The notes: generated from the sequence alone by a model not told the origin. DNA of 64,000 nt from CAVQRC01 sp963715045 (GCA_963715045.1 CAVQRC010000039.1:310001-374000); one strand, 5' to 3'; positions 31,600-42,561 are shown, counted from the stretch's first letter. Numbers and translations: made by a program.

Positions 31600-33895
31600 A
31601 TGCCATGCCGATTCGGGATTCTCGCGAAATCTGGCTGGCCGACGGCAGGTTGCCTGTTTGTGCTGTTGGTCGCCTCGGTCGGTTGGAGTGCTGAACCACC
31701 CGTTCCCGGGGCCTTCGCGACCGCCGAGGCCGAGCGGAAACAACGAACGTCGGATCCGGCACGGGACACGGCTCCCAACGTAGCCCCCAACCCGTCCTTC
31801 GAACTTGACTTGCAGCGACTGGGCGGCTGGCTGCCGGTAGGCGTCGTCACCGAGAGTGGCCCGTATGGCATTGAGATCGTCGAGGAAGTTTCGCGAACGG
31901 GCCGTCGGTCACTGCAGATTCTGCCCGGTCCGCTCGACACCGTCACCGGCACGTCGTTCTTCGCCGACTACAACGGCGGCGAAGGCCAGCGAAAGACCAC
32001 CGCGCCCGGCGGCGTTCGGGGCGCTCGTACGGTCGCCATGCGATTGGAACGCGACATTGCGACGATCTCGACCTCGGCCTGGATTCGCCGAGCGGCCGAA
32101 ACGCCTGTCACGATCTACGTTGTATGGACGACCCGTCGTGATCGTGAACCCGTCGTGGAGTTACGTCGTGATGTCGTGACGAAGCCCGCCCGTGAGTTGG
32201 CGGGCTGGGAAGAATTCGAGCTGCAGGCAGATGTCCCGGATGACGCCCATCAACTGCAGTTGTGGATCGAGACGCAGGGCACGGAGCCGGTCCTTGTCGA
32301 TGATGTTGTGCTGAGATTCCACCGCCGGTCCCAACAGCAACTGCTTGTTGATCAGCTGGGCTACGAAGCGGATTCGCTGACCAAGAGGGTCGTCCTGCAG
32401 TCGTCGGACAACCTGGCCGACGTCGCCGAGGCTCGGATCGTCGACCTCCAGACCACCGACGTCGTGTTGACGGCCGACTGGACAGCCCATGGCTACCTGC
32501 CGTCATGGGATCGTTATCACTGGACGGCCGAGTTCTCGAGCCTTCGCCGTCCCGGCAAATACGTGATCAAAACGGAAACGAGCGGAAATGTGGTAGTCTC
32601 GCCGCCTTTTGCCGTCGGCGACAAGTTGTTCGAGTCGCACGCGGCCGCGCTCGCGGATCGGTTCTACTACTATCAGCGGTGCGGCTGCGAAGTGCCCGGC
32701 TTCCATGCCGCCTGCCACCTCGATGACGCCCAGCTTGCCGACGGCACTTGGAAAGATCTGACCGGCGGCTGGCATGATGCGGGCGACTACAACAAGTACA
32801 ACGGTCTGACCCCCGAGGCCGTGTGGGCGCTGGCATTTGCTTACCACCGCAAACCACAACTCTTTGCCGGTTGGGATCGGGACGACAACGGACGACCTGA
32901 CATCCTCGACGAAGCATGGTGGGGAGCGAGGTTCGTTCGCAAGATGCTCGATCCAGGAAGTCTGGAACTGATCGAGGCCGTCTCCAGCGGTTACAGGTAT
33001 TGGGGACCGCCCGAGAAGGAAACCGACAATCGGCCGGGGACGGGTGACGAACGGCCGATTCGACCAGGGAAGGGGGATCCCAGCTATTGCGTGGCCGGAT
33101 TCGCCTTGCTGGGAAAGTACCTGGCCGAGGACCCGCAGGCGTCCCCTGCGGCAGTCGCGGCGGGGCACGAATATCTCGCGCTCGCCGAGCGGATGTTCGC
33201 CAGGTCGGGCGGTGGCATCGAACGACTTGTACCGCTCTACGTGGCAACCGTGGACGACCGCTATCGAGAAGCTGCGCGGGATCGCGTCGGGGAGTTGCTG
33301 GATCAGCAGCGAGCCGGGAGTGTCGTCGGCTTTCGCGAGCTGGCTTTCTTTGCGATCGCTTTTCCGGACGATCCGCTCGTCCAGCGGATCAGGCCGTTGG
33401 CCGTCCGGCGGGTCGCCGAGTTGCAGGCGATGTGCGACCACAAATTCGGTGTGTTCCTGGTGGACGCGGGCGAGGGCCGCCGGGCGTACTGTAAACCGTA
33501 TGCAGACGTCAACGACTGGTACGTCGGCGGAACGAGCTGATCGTCTCGAGGCAGCCATCGCCGGGCTCCTGGCGGCCAGATTGGGGGTACCGGCCGGCAG
33601 AGAAATCGCCGAACACCAGGTGCATTGGCTGCTGGGATGCAATCCGGCCGGGCGGTCGCTCGTGGAAGGCATCGGCAGCCGCTTCGTGCCGCAGTACCAT
33701 CACCGCTACAACACGATCGCAGGCAATCCCCGCGGCGCCGTGCCCGGGGCGCTGATCAACGGTTTTGTCCGGGCCTGGCCGGCAGTCGACCGGCCGTGGC
33801 TCGACCTCCATCCGGAACCGAATTCCGACTACCATTGCAACGAGCCCTGGCTGCTGCACAACAATCGCTGGCTGCTCGTGATTGCCTTGTGGTGA
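31600..33895 (+). CDS. Glycoside hydrolase family 9 protein with N-terminal Ig-like domain, frame-broken
   Basis: ATG 31600 (MPCRFGILAKSGWPTAGCLF) begins a signal peptide cleaved near WSA-EP. A jelly-roll module follows (about residues 60-240), then the GH9 Ig-like domain (QQLLVDQLGYEADSLTKRVV) and the catalytic domain with TGGWHDAGDYNKYN (two catalytic-base Asp). The frame breaks near 33530; removing one G (YVGERADRLEAAIAG) restores it. The end carries LGCNPAGRSLVEGIGSRFVP and EPNSDYHCNEPWLLHNN with the acid Glu. Rejoined length is about 764 residues. Endo- or exo-beta-glucanase type activity is expected on secreted plant or algal polysaccharide. Co-directional with the SGNH-GH30 gene. Confidence 0.85.
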
Positions 33896-33934
33896 AGCAG
33901 CGGCGAATTCAGGAGGGGGGAAGCTTGCGCAACA

Positions 33935-34062
33935 TGGAGTGCGGTGATTTATCACCGCTTTCATACGAACCGCCGCTACATATCAAGGCACCGTTGCGAT
34001 TCATCAGCCCGGCCGCTCCGACGCGTGCGAACCTACGAAGGCCGCAACAAGTTGCCGCTCCC
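33935..34062. repeat. Repeat family A, copy 3 (128 bp, right arm degenerate)
   Basis: Left arm TGGAGTGCGGTGATTTATCA...CCGCTTTCATACGAACCGCC matches copy 2 almost exactly; right arm ACGAAGGCCGCAACAAGTTG...CCGCTCCC is shortened. Lies in the gap between the GH9 and SGNH-GH30 genes. Confidence 0.75.
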
Positions 34063-34109
34063 TAAATGACGATCACGTCGAGGGGCGAATACGTGGAGAA
34101 TCCTGCTCG

Positions 34110-37100
34110 ATGAATTCCGACGTCCTGGTCTCGATGACCGCAGGCTTGTTGCTCGGTCTGGTCACAGTGCCCCTGCTGGCAGACGAGACCCTGGACGGGA
34201 CGCAACTGCAAGCCGCCCCGCGTCGTGTCACGATCGTCACGCTGGGCGATTCGATTACCAAGGGCGTTCGCAGTGGAGTTACTGCCGAGCAAACCTTCGC
34301 TGCGCTGATTGAAACTCAGGTTCGCGAACAGGACGTCCAAGCCCGTGTGATCAATGTCGGCATTGGCGGCGAGCGGACCGATCAGGCACTCTTGCGGCTC
34401 GACCAGATCCTGGAACAACACCAGCCGGACCTGGTCACCGTGATGTACGGCACGAACGACAGTTACGTCGATCAGGGCCAGAGCACCAGCCGCATTTCAG
34501 AGAAGGAATACCGCCAGAACCTCGAGCAGGTCGTCACCACGTTGCTGCGGCGGGGGATCCTGCCAGTCCTCATGACGGAACCTCGCTGGGCGGACGATGC
34601 CCCGGTCAACGGAGTCGGCGAAAACCCCAATTTGCGGCTGGAAGCGTATGTCGTCGCCTGCCGTGAGACGGCGAACGCGTGGCGGGTGCCGTTGGTCGAT
34701 CACTTTGCCGATTGGACCGCGGCACGCGACGCAGGCACGAACCTGCGGGAGTGGACCACCGACGGATGTCATCCGAATCCGGCAGGCCACCGCCAACTCG
34801 CCGCCGCGATGCGGCCCGTCATTCGTCAGGCCATCGGGCCGAAGCTCAACATCCGGCAGAAGCTGCTCGCCGGAGCCGCCGTTCGCGTCGTCTGTTTCGG
34901 CGACAGCGTCACGGGCGTCTACTACCACACGGGCAGCCGCCGGGCCTATGCCGACATGCTGAGCATGGCCCTCGGACGTGCCGCCCCGCAGGCCAGTGTC
35001 CAGGTCATCAACGCCGGTATCAGCGGCCACACGACCGTCGACGGACTGGCCCGGATCGACCGCGACGTGCTCGACCACAAGCCCGATCTGGTCACGGTCA
35101 TGTTTGGCCTCAACGACATGACGCGGGTACCACTCAACGAATACCGGGCAAACCTCAAGGAGATCGTGACGAAGTGCCGAGCGGCAGGCAGCGAGGTCGT
35201 GCTGGCCACTCCGAACAATGTCATCACGACCAGCGATCGACCCACCGAGAAACTGATTCAGTACTGCGACGTCGTCCGCGAAATCGGTCGCGCGTTGAAC
35301 GTGCCGGTCTGCGACACCTACCGCGAATTCGAAGCCGTCCGTGCGGTCGATGGCCCGGATTGGCGACTCCTGATGAGCGATACGATCCATCCCAACATGG
35401 ACGGTCACAAGCGAATCGCTACCGCGCTCGCCCAGACGATCACCGGCCAGCGCGTGGAACTCGAGGATGTCCCCCCGCCGCAGCCGGTTCTGGCCAACAC
35501 GTGGCCGTTGCTGCGTGACGGCCGGCCAGTCAGGGTGCTGGCCATGCCTCCCTTCGACAAGCTGATCGGGCCGTTGCTCCGCGAGCGATTCCCGACCGCC
35601 GAAGTGAGCGTGGTGCCTTGGCCCGTGGCCGAATCGTCGCTCGCACAGATTGAGCAGGACGCCAAGGCCCGCGTCCGTCCGCTCGCCCCCGACCTGGTGC
35701 TGATCGCGATTCCCAGTTCCGCCGCGGCCGACAGCGACGAGGCCTTCATCAATTCCTACTCGTGGGTCATGAACTGGTCACTCAATTTCGGCAGCCCGAC
35801 GTGGGACTGCGTCGTCGTGCATCCCTCGGTCACCGACCCGGAACACAGAATCAGATCGCTGGTGACCGGAGCAGACCTGATCCGCCGCCTCGTGCGGGCC
35901 CAGGACCTCTCGCTGATCGATCGCCCTGCCGGGAATCATGCCGACGTGCCGGACATCTTGCGCGACTGGCTCGGGAAAGTTGCACAGCAGCAACTGCAGG
36001 TCCACCTCGACCCTGGTGTTTCCTACCAGACAATCGATGGGTTCGGCGCTTCGGACGCCTGGCGGTGCCAGTTCGTGGGTAAGAACTGGCCCTTGGAAAA
36101 ACGCGAACATATTGCCGACCTGCTGTTCAGTCAGGAGTTGGATGCGGAGGGAAATCCCCAAGGCATCGGACTCTCGATCTGGCGGTTCTACCTCAGCGCC
36201 GGCACGGCCGAACAGGGCGATGATTCGGACATCGGGAATCCCTGGCGACGGGGAGAATGTTTCCAGAACGCCGATGGCACCTACGACTGGACGAAGCAGG
36301 CCGGACAGAGGTGGTTTCTCACCGCGGCCCGGGAACGTGGCGTGGAGTGCTTCCTGGCGTTTCCCAATGCTCCGCCCGTCCATCTGAGCAAGAACGGAAA
36401 GGGCTACGCGACTAAAGGAGACATCCATCTCAACGTCAAGCCTGGCAGTCTGGATGATTATGCGAATTACCTGGTGGACGTGATCGAGCATTTCAGCCGC
36501 GAAGGCATCGATTTTGACTACCTGAGTCCCATCAACGAACCTCAATGGAATTGGGATGGGCCGGGCCAGGAGGGGACGCCGGCGTTGAACGAGGAGATCC
36601 ACGCACTGGTCCGGTACTTGTCCCACGGACTATCGACGAGAGGGCTAAACACGCGAATCGTCATTGGTGAAGCGGGAACCATCGGACATGCGGCCATGAC
36701 CATGGACTCGTTCGGCATGACAAGTGACGGACGAGACGATCAAGCCCGGTTCTTCTTCCGCGAAGCGTCGCCGTTCTTCATCGGCGATCTGCCCAATGTG
36801 AAACGCACGATCTCCGCCCACAGCTACCAGTCGGTGTGGCCGCTGGACAAGCAGGTGGAGTACCGGTACCTGCTGCACGATGCCTTGACGGCCGCGAATC
36901 GCTCCCTGGGTTACTGGCAGAGCGAGTACTGCATTCTGCAGCCCAACGGCGAGATTGGCGGCGGCGGGGGGCGTGATCTCGGAATGAACACGGCACTCTA
37001 CGTCGCGCGAATCATCCACCACGACCTCACCATCGCCCACGCCCGGTCATGGCAGTGGTGGACGGCCATTTCCCAGGTCGACTTCAAGGATGGCCTGGTC

Positions 37101-37504
37101 TACCTGGATGACGGTTCCGCAGGCGACACAGGCCAGGATGGGAGCGCAGCGTCGAGAGCCTGATGCACGACGGGCAAGTCAGGGAGAGCAAACTGCTGTG
37201 GACGCTGGGGAACTATTCCCGCTTCGTTCGCCCCGGCATGGTGCGAATCCAGTGTGAAGTAACGCCGCAGCAATCCTATGTAGACGGTGTGTTGGGATCC
37301 GCGTATCGTGACGACTCCCATGCAATCGTGCTCGTGTTGGCCAACCTGTCGACCGAAGAGAAGAGTTGCGCTCTCAACCTCCCCGGCGTCGTAGAGGTTT
37401 ACACAACTTCCGCCGAAACGAATCTCCGCCAGAGCAGGCAGGATTCGGCCGACATCAGGATTCCGGCCCGCGCCGTGGTCACGGTGCGAGCGGTGCTGCC
37501 CTGA
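34110..37504 (+). CDS. Tandem SGNH esterase - SGNH esterase - GH30-like glycosidase fusion, frame-broken
   Basis: ATG 34110 gives a signal-like N-terminus (MNSDVLVSMTAGLLLGLVTV). SGNH domain 1 (about 39-240): nucleophile in LGDSIT (S48), MYGTND, and DGCHPNPAGH. SGNH domain 2 (about 258-455): CFGDSVTG, MFGLND, DTIHPNMDGH. A third GDSL-like but degenerate stretch (about 470-620) follows. The GH30-like barrel starts at LDPGVSYQTIDGFGASDAW (about 628) with acid/base Glu in INEPQWNW (E810) and nucleophile in YWQSEYCIL (E939). The frame shifts near 37130 to a C-terminal beta-sandwich (NYSRFVRPGMVRIQ...AVVTVRAVLP). Total about 1,131 residues. Secreted enzyme likely removing acyl groups and cutting the same polysaccharide; the substrate is inference. 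Confidence 0.82.
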
Positions 37505-37634
37505 CTCTTTAGAGAAAAGTGCCCGCACGGGAGCGGCGTCCCGTAAGCCGCCGGGTCGCCAATTCCAGACAGCCTGATTCCGGCCGCCTGATTCCGGCCC
37601 GCTGCGTCCGCCCCCGCTGCTTACGACTCAGGTC

Positions 37635-37704
37635 GAGCCACAGAGATCACAGAGGCCACCGAGACTGATCTTTCTCTGTGGCCTCTGAGCTCTCTGTGGC
37701 TTCT
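37635..37704. repeat. CACAGAG inverted-repeat element, copy 2
   Basis: GAGCCACAGAGATCACAGAG... and ...CTCTCTGTGGCTTC form imperfect inverted arms around a short centre. Same motif as at 14992-15170. The gap 37505-37794 contains no gene that I can see. Confidence 0.65.
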
Positions 37705-37794
37705 TGAAATACCAGAACCAGACACCCTGCTTCCCACCTGCTTCCCACCCTCCAGGGGATTCCACGAAATCCCTTTTCCGGCTGAAACGCAGCA

Positions 37795-38971
37795 CTAGGG
37801 TTCGCGGACCGAATTCCCCGTTATTCCCTGCGGGCTCCGCCAAGACGATCCGAAAGGATCGAATTCCCGGGGTATCCATGGGAGCTTGCCGCTGACCGGA
37901 TTGCCGCGGGCGACAATGGCGTTGCCGAATCTTACCCGATACTCGCTGAAGCGGCGGTCTGGCTCGGGGTAATCCGTGCTGATGAATTGAGCGCCGCTCG
38001 CCAGCGCCTTATCTCTCCGCGCCGTTTCGTTGTGTCTTGATTCGCGCGTGCCCGAATCCGCACGGGTTCGCACGAGGAACCCGGATTTCACCGCGCGTTG
38101 AATCCTGTCGAACTCGCCGATGGGATCATTGATTTTCATGAATGCTGCAGCTTCGTGCGTTTGATCAACGCTCACGAACAACAAGCGATTCCGAAGTGAC
38201 GGGTGGCCCTCCAGGTAGGAATCCCGCACCGCTCCTTCGTTATCCAGTGCGAACATCACTTTTCCGCGGACCTCATCCAGCAGGGGCCATCCGCGGGCAG
38301 TGATCGCCTCGCGGAGAGTTGCGAATTCGCCACGGACGTCATCCGGTTTGAGGATCTCGCGTGCCGTGAACACCGAGAGGATCTCTGCATCGATCGCGTC
38401 GTACTCGGCAGGGCCGAACGGATGGGGTTGAGTGTATTCCTTGCCAATTGAGCCTTGCTTGATCTCGATCATGACCATGATCGGGCAATGATCGGGGTGC
38501 GTTTGTGACCAGCCTCGGACCTGGTCGCAGGGCCTGGACGAGTGTCAGGGCCCGCGTGCGGTAGTCGAAGTCCGGGACATGCAGGACCTTCATGCCCGGT
38601 ATTTTGAGCAGGCCTTCTGGATCCTGCTCAGGTCTCGCATCGTCAACCATTTTCTCGGCAAGGGGTTCTGCGTAGAGCCCGCCCTCTGGATCGGCAAAGA
38701 TGTCGAGCTCGATTTGACGGATGCCCAAGCGAGAGAATTGGTCCGCGAGCGGTCGGTGGGTGTAATCCAGCGAGCGAGCCGTCTCGGGACTCTTGCTGGC
38801 GATGAGCGCCATCACCGCTGCACGAGGCGCCACGTGATACGAGTTGTGGGTGCCGATCACCTGAATCTGATTCAGCCTGATCTCGTCCGCCACAGCCGGC
38901 AACGACGTGATCATCAACGCCAGGACTGGCCCCAGGATTCGGAAAAAGATCTGGGAACCGATCGCACTCAT
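37795..38971 (-). CDS. Ca-dependent phosphoinositide-specific phospholipase C-like protein, frame-broken
   Basis: ATG 38971 (MSAIGSQIFFRILGPVLALM) starts a signal peptide ending near AVA-DE; an in-frame ATG lies at 39013. LNQIQVIGTHNSYHV holds a catalytic His, and RPLADQFSRLGIRQIELDIF carries the substrate/calcium region, as in the planctomycete PI-PLC-C1 group. After a frame break near 38505: VMIEIKQGSIGKEYTQPHPF, RGWPLLDEVRGKVMFALDNE, GAQFISTDYPEPD. Rejoined length is about 390 residues. It probably hydrolyses a phosphodiester head group outside the cytoplasm. Confidence 0.8.
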
Positions 38972-39098
38972 GGCAACCCTCGCTGCTTTGGCATTCGACG
39001 CAGGCGATGGCAAACAATGCCTTCAACGCCGCAGCCGGTACACTACCTTCGTTCGTGAAAACAATACACGGATCTCAAGAGAAATGGGAGCAGGCGTC

Positions 39099-40448
39099 AT
39101 GGCCAATACTTCTCGGGAAGGGCGGTGGCGGGCATCGTCCTGGCGTTGGCCACCGCTCCGGCTGGCGTCGTCGAATTGCCGGCCGCGGAGGACGAGGGGA
39201 GCACATCGCCAAATCCCGCGTCATTAACTCATGGCCCCTTCGTCGGGCACGTGACGCCATCCAGCGGACGGATCTGGGGCCGTTGTCCTGCTGAGGGGAC
39301 CTACCTGGCGAAGCTGGTCGATACCGAGTCCGGCCGGGAGTACGCCGCGACCGCCGTGGCCCGAGCCGACGACGACCTGTGCGTTGTCTGGAAACTGCGG
39401 ACTCGAGCCAGGACACGTTTATCAATACACGATCGAGCGAAATGGCACGATCCTGTGCGGCGGGGCGGAAAACCAGTTGCGGACACCGCTGCCAGAACAC
39501 GTCTGCTGTGCTGTCACGCTCGCGTTCGCCTCCTGCGCTGGCGAAGACGAAGGAACGGCAACCGTCTGGAGACGATGGAGCGAAATCAACCCCGACGTGG
39601 TGGTGCTGCTCGGCGACACCCCGTATATCGACTCGACGGACCTCGCCGTACAGCGGCGGCGGTACCGTGAGTTCGCCGCTGTCACTCCCATGCAGACGTT
39701 GCTCCGCCGGACATCGTGGTATGGCACCTGGGACGACCACGATTTCGGCCGCAACGATACCGACGGCCGGCTGCCCGGCAAAGAGCACTCGCGGCAGGCC
39801 TTCATCGAATACCACGCGAACCCCGACTACGGGACCGGCTCCGAGGGTATCTACACGAGCTTTCGCCGGGGCGGGGTCGAGGTCTTTTTGCTCGACACCC
39901 GCTACTTCGCTGCGACCGAAGATACCGCCGAGGGATCGGGAAAGCCGTCGCTGCTGGGACGTGCCCAATGGGAGTGGCTCAAGCAGCGACTGGTCGCATC
40001 CGATGCGCCGTTCAAGGTGCTGGCATGCGGCATGATCTACAACGCCGCGACGCGGCCGAACAAGCCCGACCATTGGATGAGCTATCCGCACGAGCGGGAA
40101 GCCTTGTTTCATTTCCTCGGGACCGAGAAGATCTCGGGCGTGATCCTGGTCTCTGGCGACATCCACCGCAGCCGGGCGCTGAAGTACCCGACGAAAGAGA
40201 CCGTCGGCTACGACCTGGTCGAGTTGATCACGTCCCCGATGCACGACAGCATCATCGAAGAAGCCAACGCTCCTCATCCGGCACTGCTCTTCGACGTCGG
40301 TGAACCGCATTCGTTTCTGTTGCTGACCGCCGATACTACGGTCGACCCGCCCACGCTGACCGGGCAGCTGCAGAACGCGGCAGGCCGGTCGCTGTTCGAA
40401 ATCCGACTGACCGCGGAAGATCTGACCACCACTCGTTCCGGATCTTGA
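39099..40448 (+). CDS. PhoD-like alkaline phosphatase/phosphodiesterase, two frame breaks
   Basis: ATG 39099 (MANTSREG) shifts near 39118 into AVAGIVLALATAPAGVVELP, a signal peptide, then HGPFVGHVTPSSGRIWGRCP. A second break near 39400 (one missing G in CTGCGGACTCGAGCC) leads to GLEPGHVYQYTIERNG. The metallophosphatase core has VVLLGDTPYID, WYGTWDDHDFGRND and VILVSGDIHRS with the metal ligands. The C-terminus is a beta-sandwich. Rejoined length is about 450 residues. Secreted phosphoesterase, divergent neighbour of the PI-PLC-like gene. Confidence 0.85.
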
Positions 40449-40610
40449 AGCGCCGTCCCGGACCGACTTTCCGACTGCCGACCTGGGTTGACGCTATTGG
40501 TTGCACGTGGCGTGGCGACTTACATTGGTGGGAGTGGAACACCTGGCCGGCCCCGATTCGATGGTCGTGGGAATCAAGTAGGACTGCTGGAACCGCTGGG
40601 TGACTTGCAC

Positions 40611-41534
40611 ATGCATGAACCGATCGCCTATTTGAAGGGTCAGTTTGTCCCGGCTTCCCAATGCTGCTTACCCGTTCACGATCTGGGAATTGTGCTCGGC
40701 GCAGCCGTGACCGATTTTCTTCGGACCTTTCATCAACGACCCTACCGGATGGAAGATCACCTGCGGCGGTTTTACCGCTCGTGCAACTACGCGCGAATCG
40801 AGCCGCCTGTCGATATCGATGAGAGTCGGGCGATCTCCGAGAAACTGCTCGCGGAAAACGGCCGCTTGGCACCCGGCGGAGAACTCGGGCTCGTGTATTA
40901 CATGACGGCCGGGGTCAACGCACTGTACGCCGGAGCGGCGGGCATGCCCGACAAGCTGCAGCCGAGTTATATCCAGCACACGTTTCCGCTCCGATTCGAA
41001 TTGTGGCAAGACAGCTTTCTCAACGGCGTCCACTGCGTCACGCCCGCGCGGCGCCACTGGCCGCCGCAATGCCTGTCGTCCGGGATCAAGCACCGCAATC
41101 GTCTCCATATGTGGATCGGTGAGCAGGAAGTCCACGACACGGATCCCAGGGCCGTGCCCCTGTTTCTCGATATCCACGGCAATATCACCGAGACCGGCGG
41201 CTCGAATTTCGTGATCTATCGGGACGGCCATGTGGTCTCACCACGCCGCGACAACATCCTGTGGGGCGTCAGCCTCACCGTTCTCGAGGAGATTCTCGCC
41301 CAGATGGGAGTTCCGTTCCTGGAAGCGGACGTACAGACGGTCGATGTCGTGGGTGCCGAAGAGGCCTGGATGCCGACGACACCGTATTGCCTGGCGCCGG
41401 TCGTTCGCATCAACGGCCAGGCGATCGGCGATGGAAGGCCGGGACCGATGTGGCGCCGCGTCCTGGATCACTGGAGCCATCTCGTCGGTAAAGATATCTA
41501 CCGCGAGACGGCCGAAGCGCCGTTGCCCGGGTGA
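40611..41534 (+). CDS. PLP-dependent class IV aminotransferase (BCAT/ADC-lyase type)
   Basis: Start at ATG 40611 (MHEPIAYLKGQFVPASQCCL), 307 residues, intact. Fold type IV landmarks: LPVHDLGIVLGAAVTDFLRT near the N-terminus, GIKHRNRLHMW with the likely PLP lysine, and ETGGSNFVIYRDGHVVSPRR. It is annotated as branched-chain aminotransferase or aminodeoxychorismate lyase-like; the family does not allow a firm substrate call. A valine/leucine/isoleucine role would fit with leuA elsewhere in the window but is not linked to it. Confidence 0.85.
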   Translation: MHEPIAYLKGQFVPASQCCLPVHDLGIVLGAAVTDFLRTFHQRPYRMEDHLRRFYRSCNYARIEPPVDIDESRAISEKLLAENGRLAPGGELGLVYYMTAGVNALYAGAAGMPDKLQPSYIQHTFPLRFELWQDSFLNGVHCVTPARRHWPPQCLSSGIKHRNRLHMWIGEQEVHDTDPRAVPLFLDIHGNITETGGSNFVIYRDGHVVSPRRDNILWGVSLTVLEEILAQMGVPFLEADVQTVDVVGAEEAWMPTTPYCLAPVVRINGQAIGDGRPGPMWRRVLDHWSHLVGKDIYRETAEAPLPG

Positions 41535-41602
41535 TTCACGGGCGAACGAATGCCAGCGTGAATCCGGCCCTCTCCGTCACTTATATCGGCGACGGGAGGA
41601 TG

Positions 41603-42118
41603 TCAGTCCGTGGTCAGGGCCTTTCCCGCGCCGCGCCAGGCGTAGATTCCGCCGGGGTAGCGGTACACGTTCGTGTGGCCCAACTCCCGCGCGCAAACGG
41701 CGGCATTGTGGCTTCGGGCACATTTGACATATCCACAGTAGACAACAATCGTGCGGTCCTTATCATCGCCCAACAGCTTCTCAAAATCCTCCTGCTTCCG
41801 CCCCTCCATGGCATCGTCGTCCCAGCCGTCCATCACCTCTTTGGGAAACGCGAAATTGACGGCTTGAGGAATGTGTCCTTTGTTGAAGCTCTCCTCGGCC
41901 GGCATGGCGTCAATGAGAAGGAAATCCTGGCCGTCATCCAGCATGGTCACGAGGTCCTTCGTGGACACGAGTTGATAATTTCCCTGAAGCGTTTCGTTGG
42001 CGAGCTTGATGGCCGCCTCTTCCGTCTGCAACTCCTGTTCGAAGCGGTTCGTGCCGCAGCCTATCAGGGCTGTTACGCACACAACAGCGAGATACCACAC
42101 GCCATGCTGAGCATTCAT
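41603..42118 (-). CDS. Rhodanese-domain lipoprotein
   Basis: 171 residues. Lipobox ALIGC (C21), then a short helix and a rhodanese domain (about 45-165): LLIDAMPAEESFNKGHIPQA and the active loop VVYCGYVKCARSHNAA (C128 as nucleophile, C133 second). The end is YPGGIYAWRGAGKAL. It acts at the cytoplasmic membrane facing the periplasm, in sulfur transfer or thiol redox work. It is 11 bp downstream of a MauE-type membrane protein gene on the same strand, so the two probably cooperate. Confidence 0.87.
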   Translation of the reverse strand: MNAQHGVWYLAVVCVTALIGCGTNRFEQELQTEEAAIKLANETLQGNYQLVSTKDLVTMLDDGQDFLLIDAMPAEESFNKGHIPQAVNFAFPKEVMDGWDDDAMEGRKQEDFEKLLGDDKDRTIVVYCGYVKCARSHNAAVCARELGHTNVYRYPGGIYAWRGAGKALTTD

Positions 42119-42129
42119 CGCGATTCATT

Positions 42130-42561
42130 CTATGCTAGAGATGTCGAATCATCAGCGACGAAACTCGCATTGCTTCGACGCTGTTCGGTTATGTAGATGA
42201 TAGCGCACATGAGGAGCAAACCAAAGTCTGCGAACAGTTGCATCCCCAGACTGAGTTGAACTGCAGGACCAAAGCATCCGCACTCCACATCCAGCCCCAG
42301 TGCCAGCCCGTAAGTCAACACGCTAATGAACAGCAGAAGGAGTGCCGTTACACAGGTCACGCTACCCCGCAAACGCAACATCAACGAGATTCCAATCAGC
42401 AATTCGGCCAGTACGATCGCCCAAGCCGTGGGCGTTACCGCTGCGTCGTAGACTAACCCGAAGTCGCCGACTCGCCGTGCGAAGCCGTTAAGGTCCAGCA
42501 ACTTTGCAACAGCGGCCACTACGAGCACCAGCCCAAGGCATAACCTCGCTGAGAAGTTCAC
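42130..42561 (-). CDS. MauE/DoxX-family redox-associated membrane protein
   Basis: A GTG start at 42561 (VNFSARLCLGLVLVVAAVAK) gives 143 residues with four helices and the conserved LDVECGCFGP segment typical of methylamine-utilisation MauE-like proteins. An upstream ATG at 42714 would add about 50 residues without membrane character, so the GTG start is preferred. The CxCFG motif suggests transfer of reducing equivalents across the membrane. Forms a bicistron with the rhodanese lipoprotein. Confidence 0.8.
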   Translation of the reverse strand: MNFSARLCLGLVLVVAAVAKLLDLNGFARRVGDFGLVYDAAVTPTAWAIVLAELLIGISLMLRLRGSVTCVTALLLLFISVLTYGLALGLDVECGCFGPAVQLSLGMQLFADFGLLLMCAIIYITEQRRSNASFVADDSTSLA

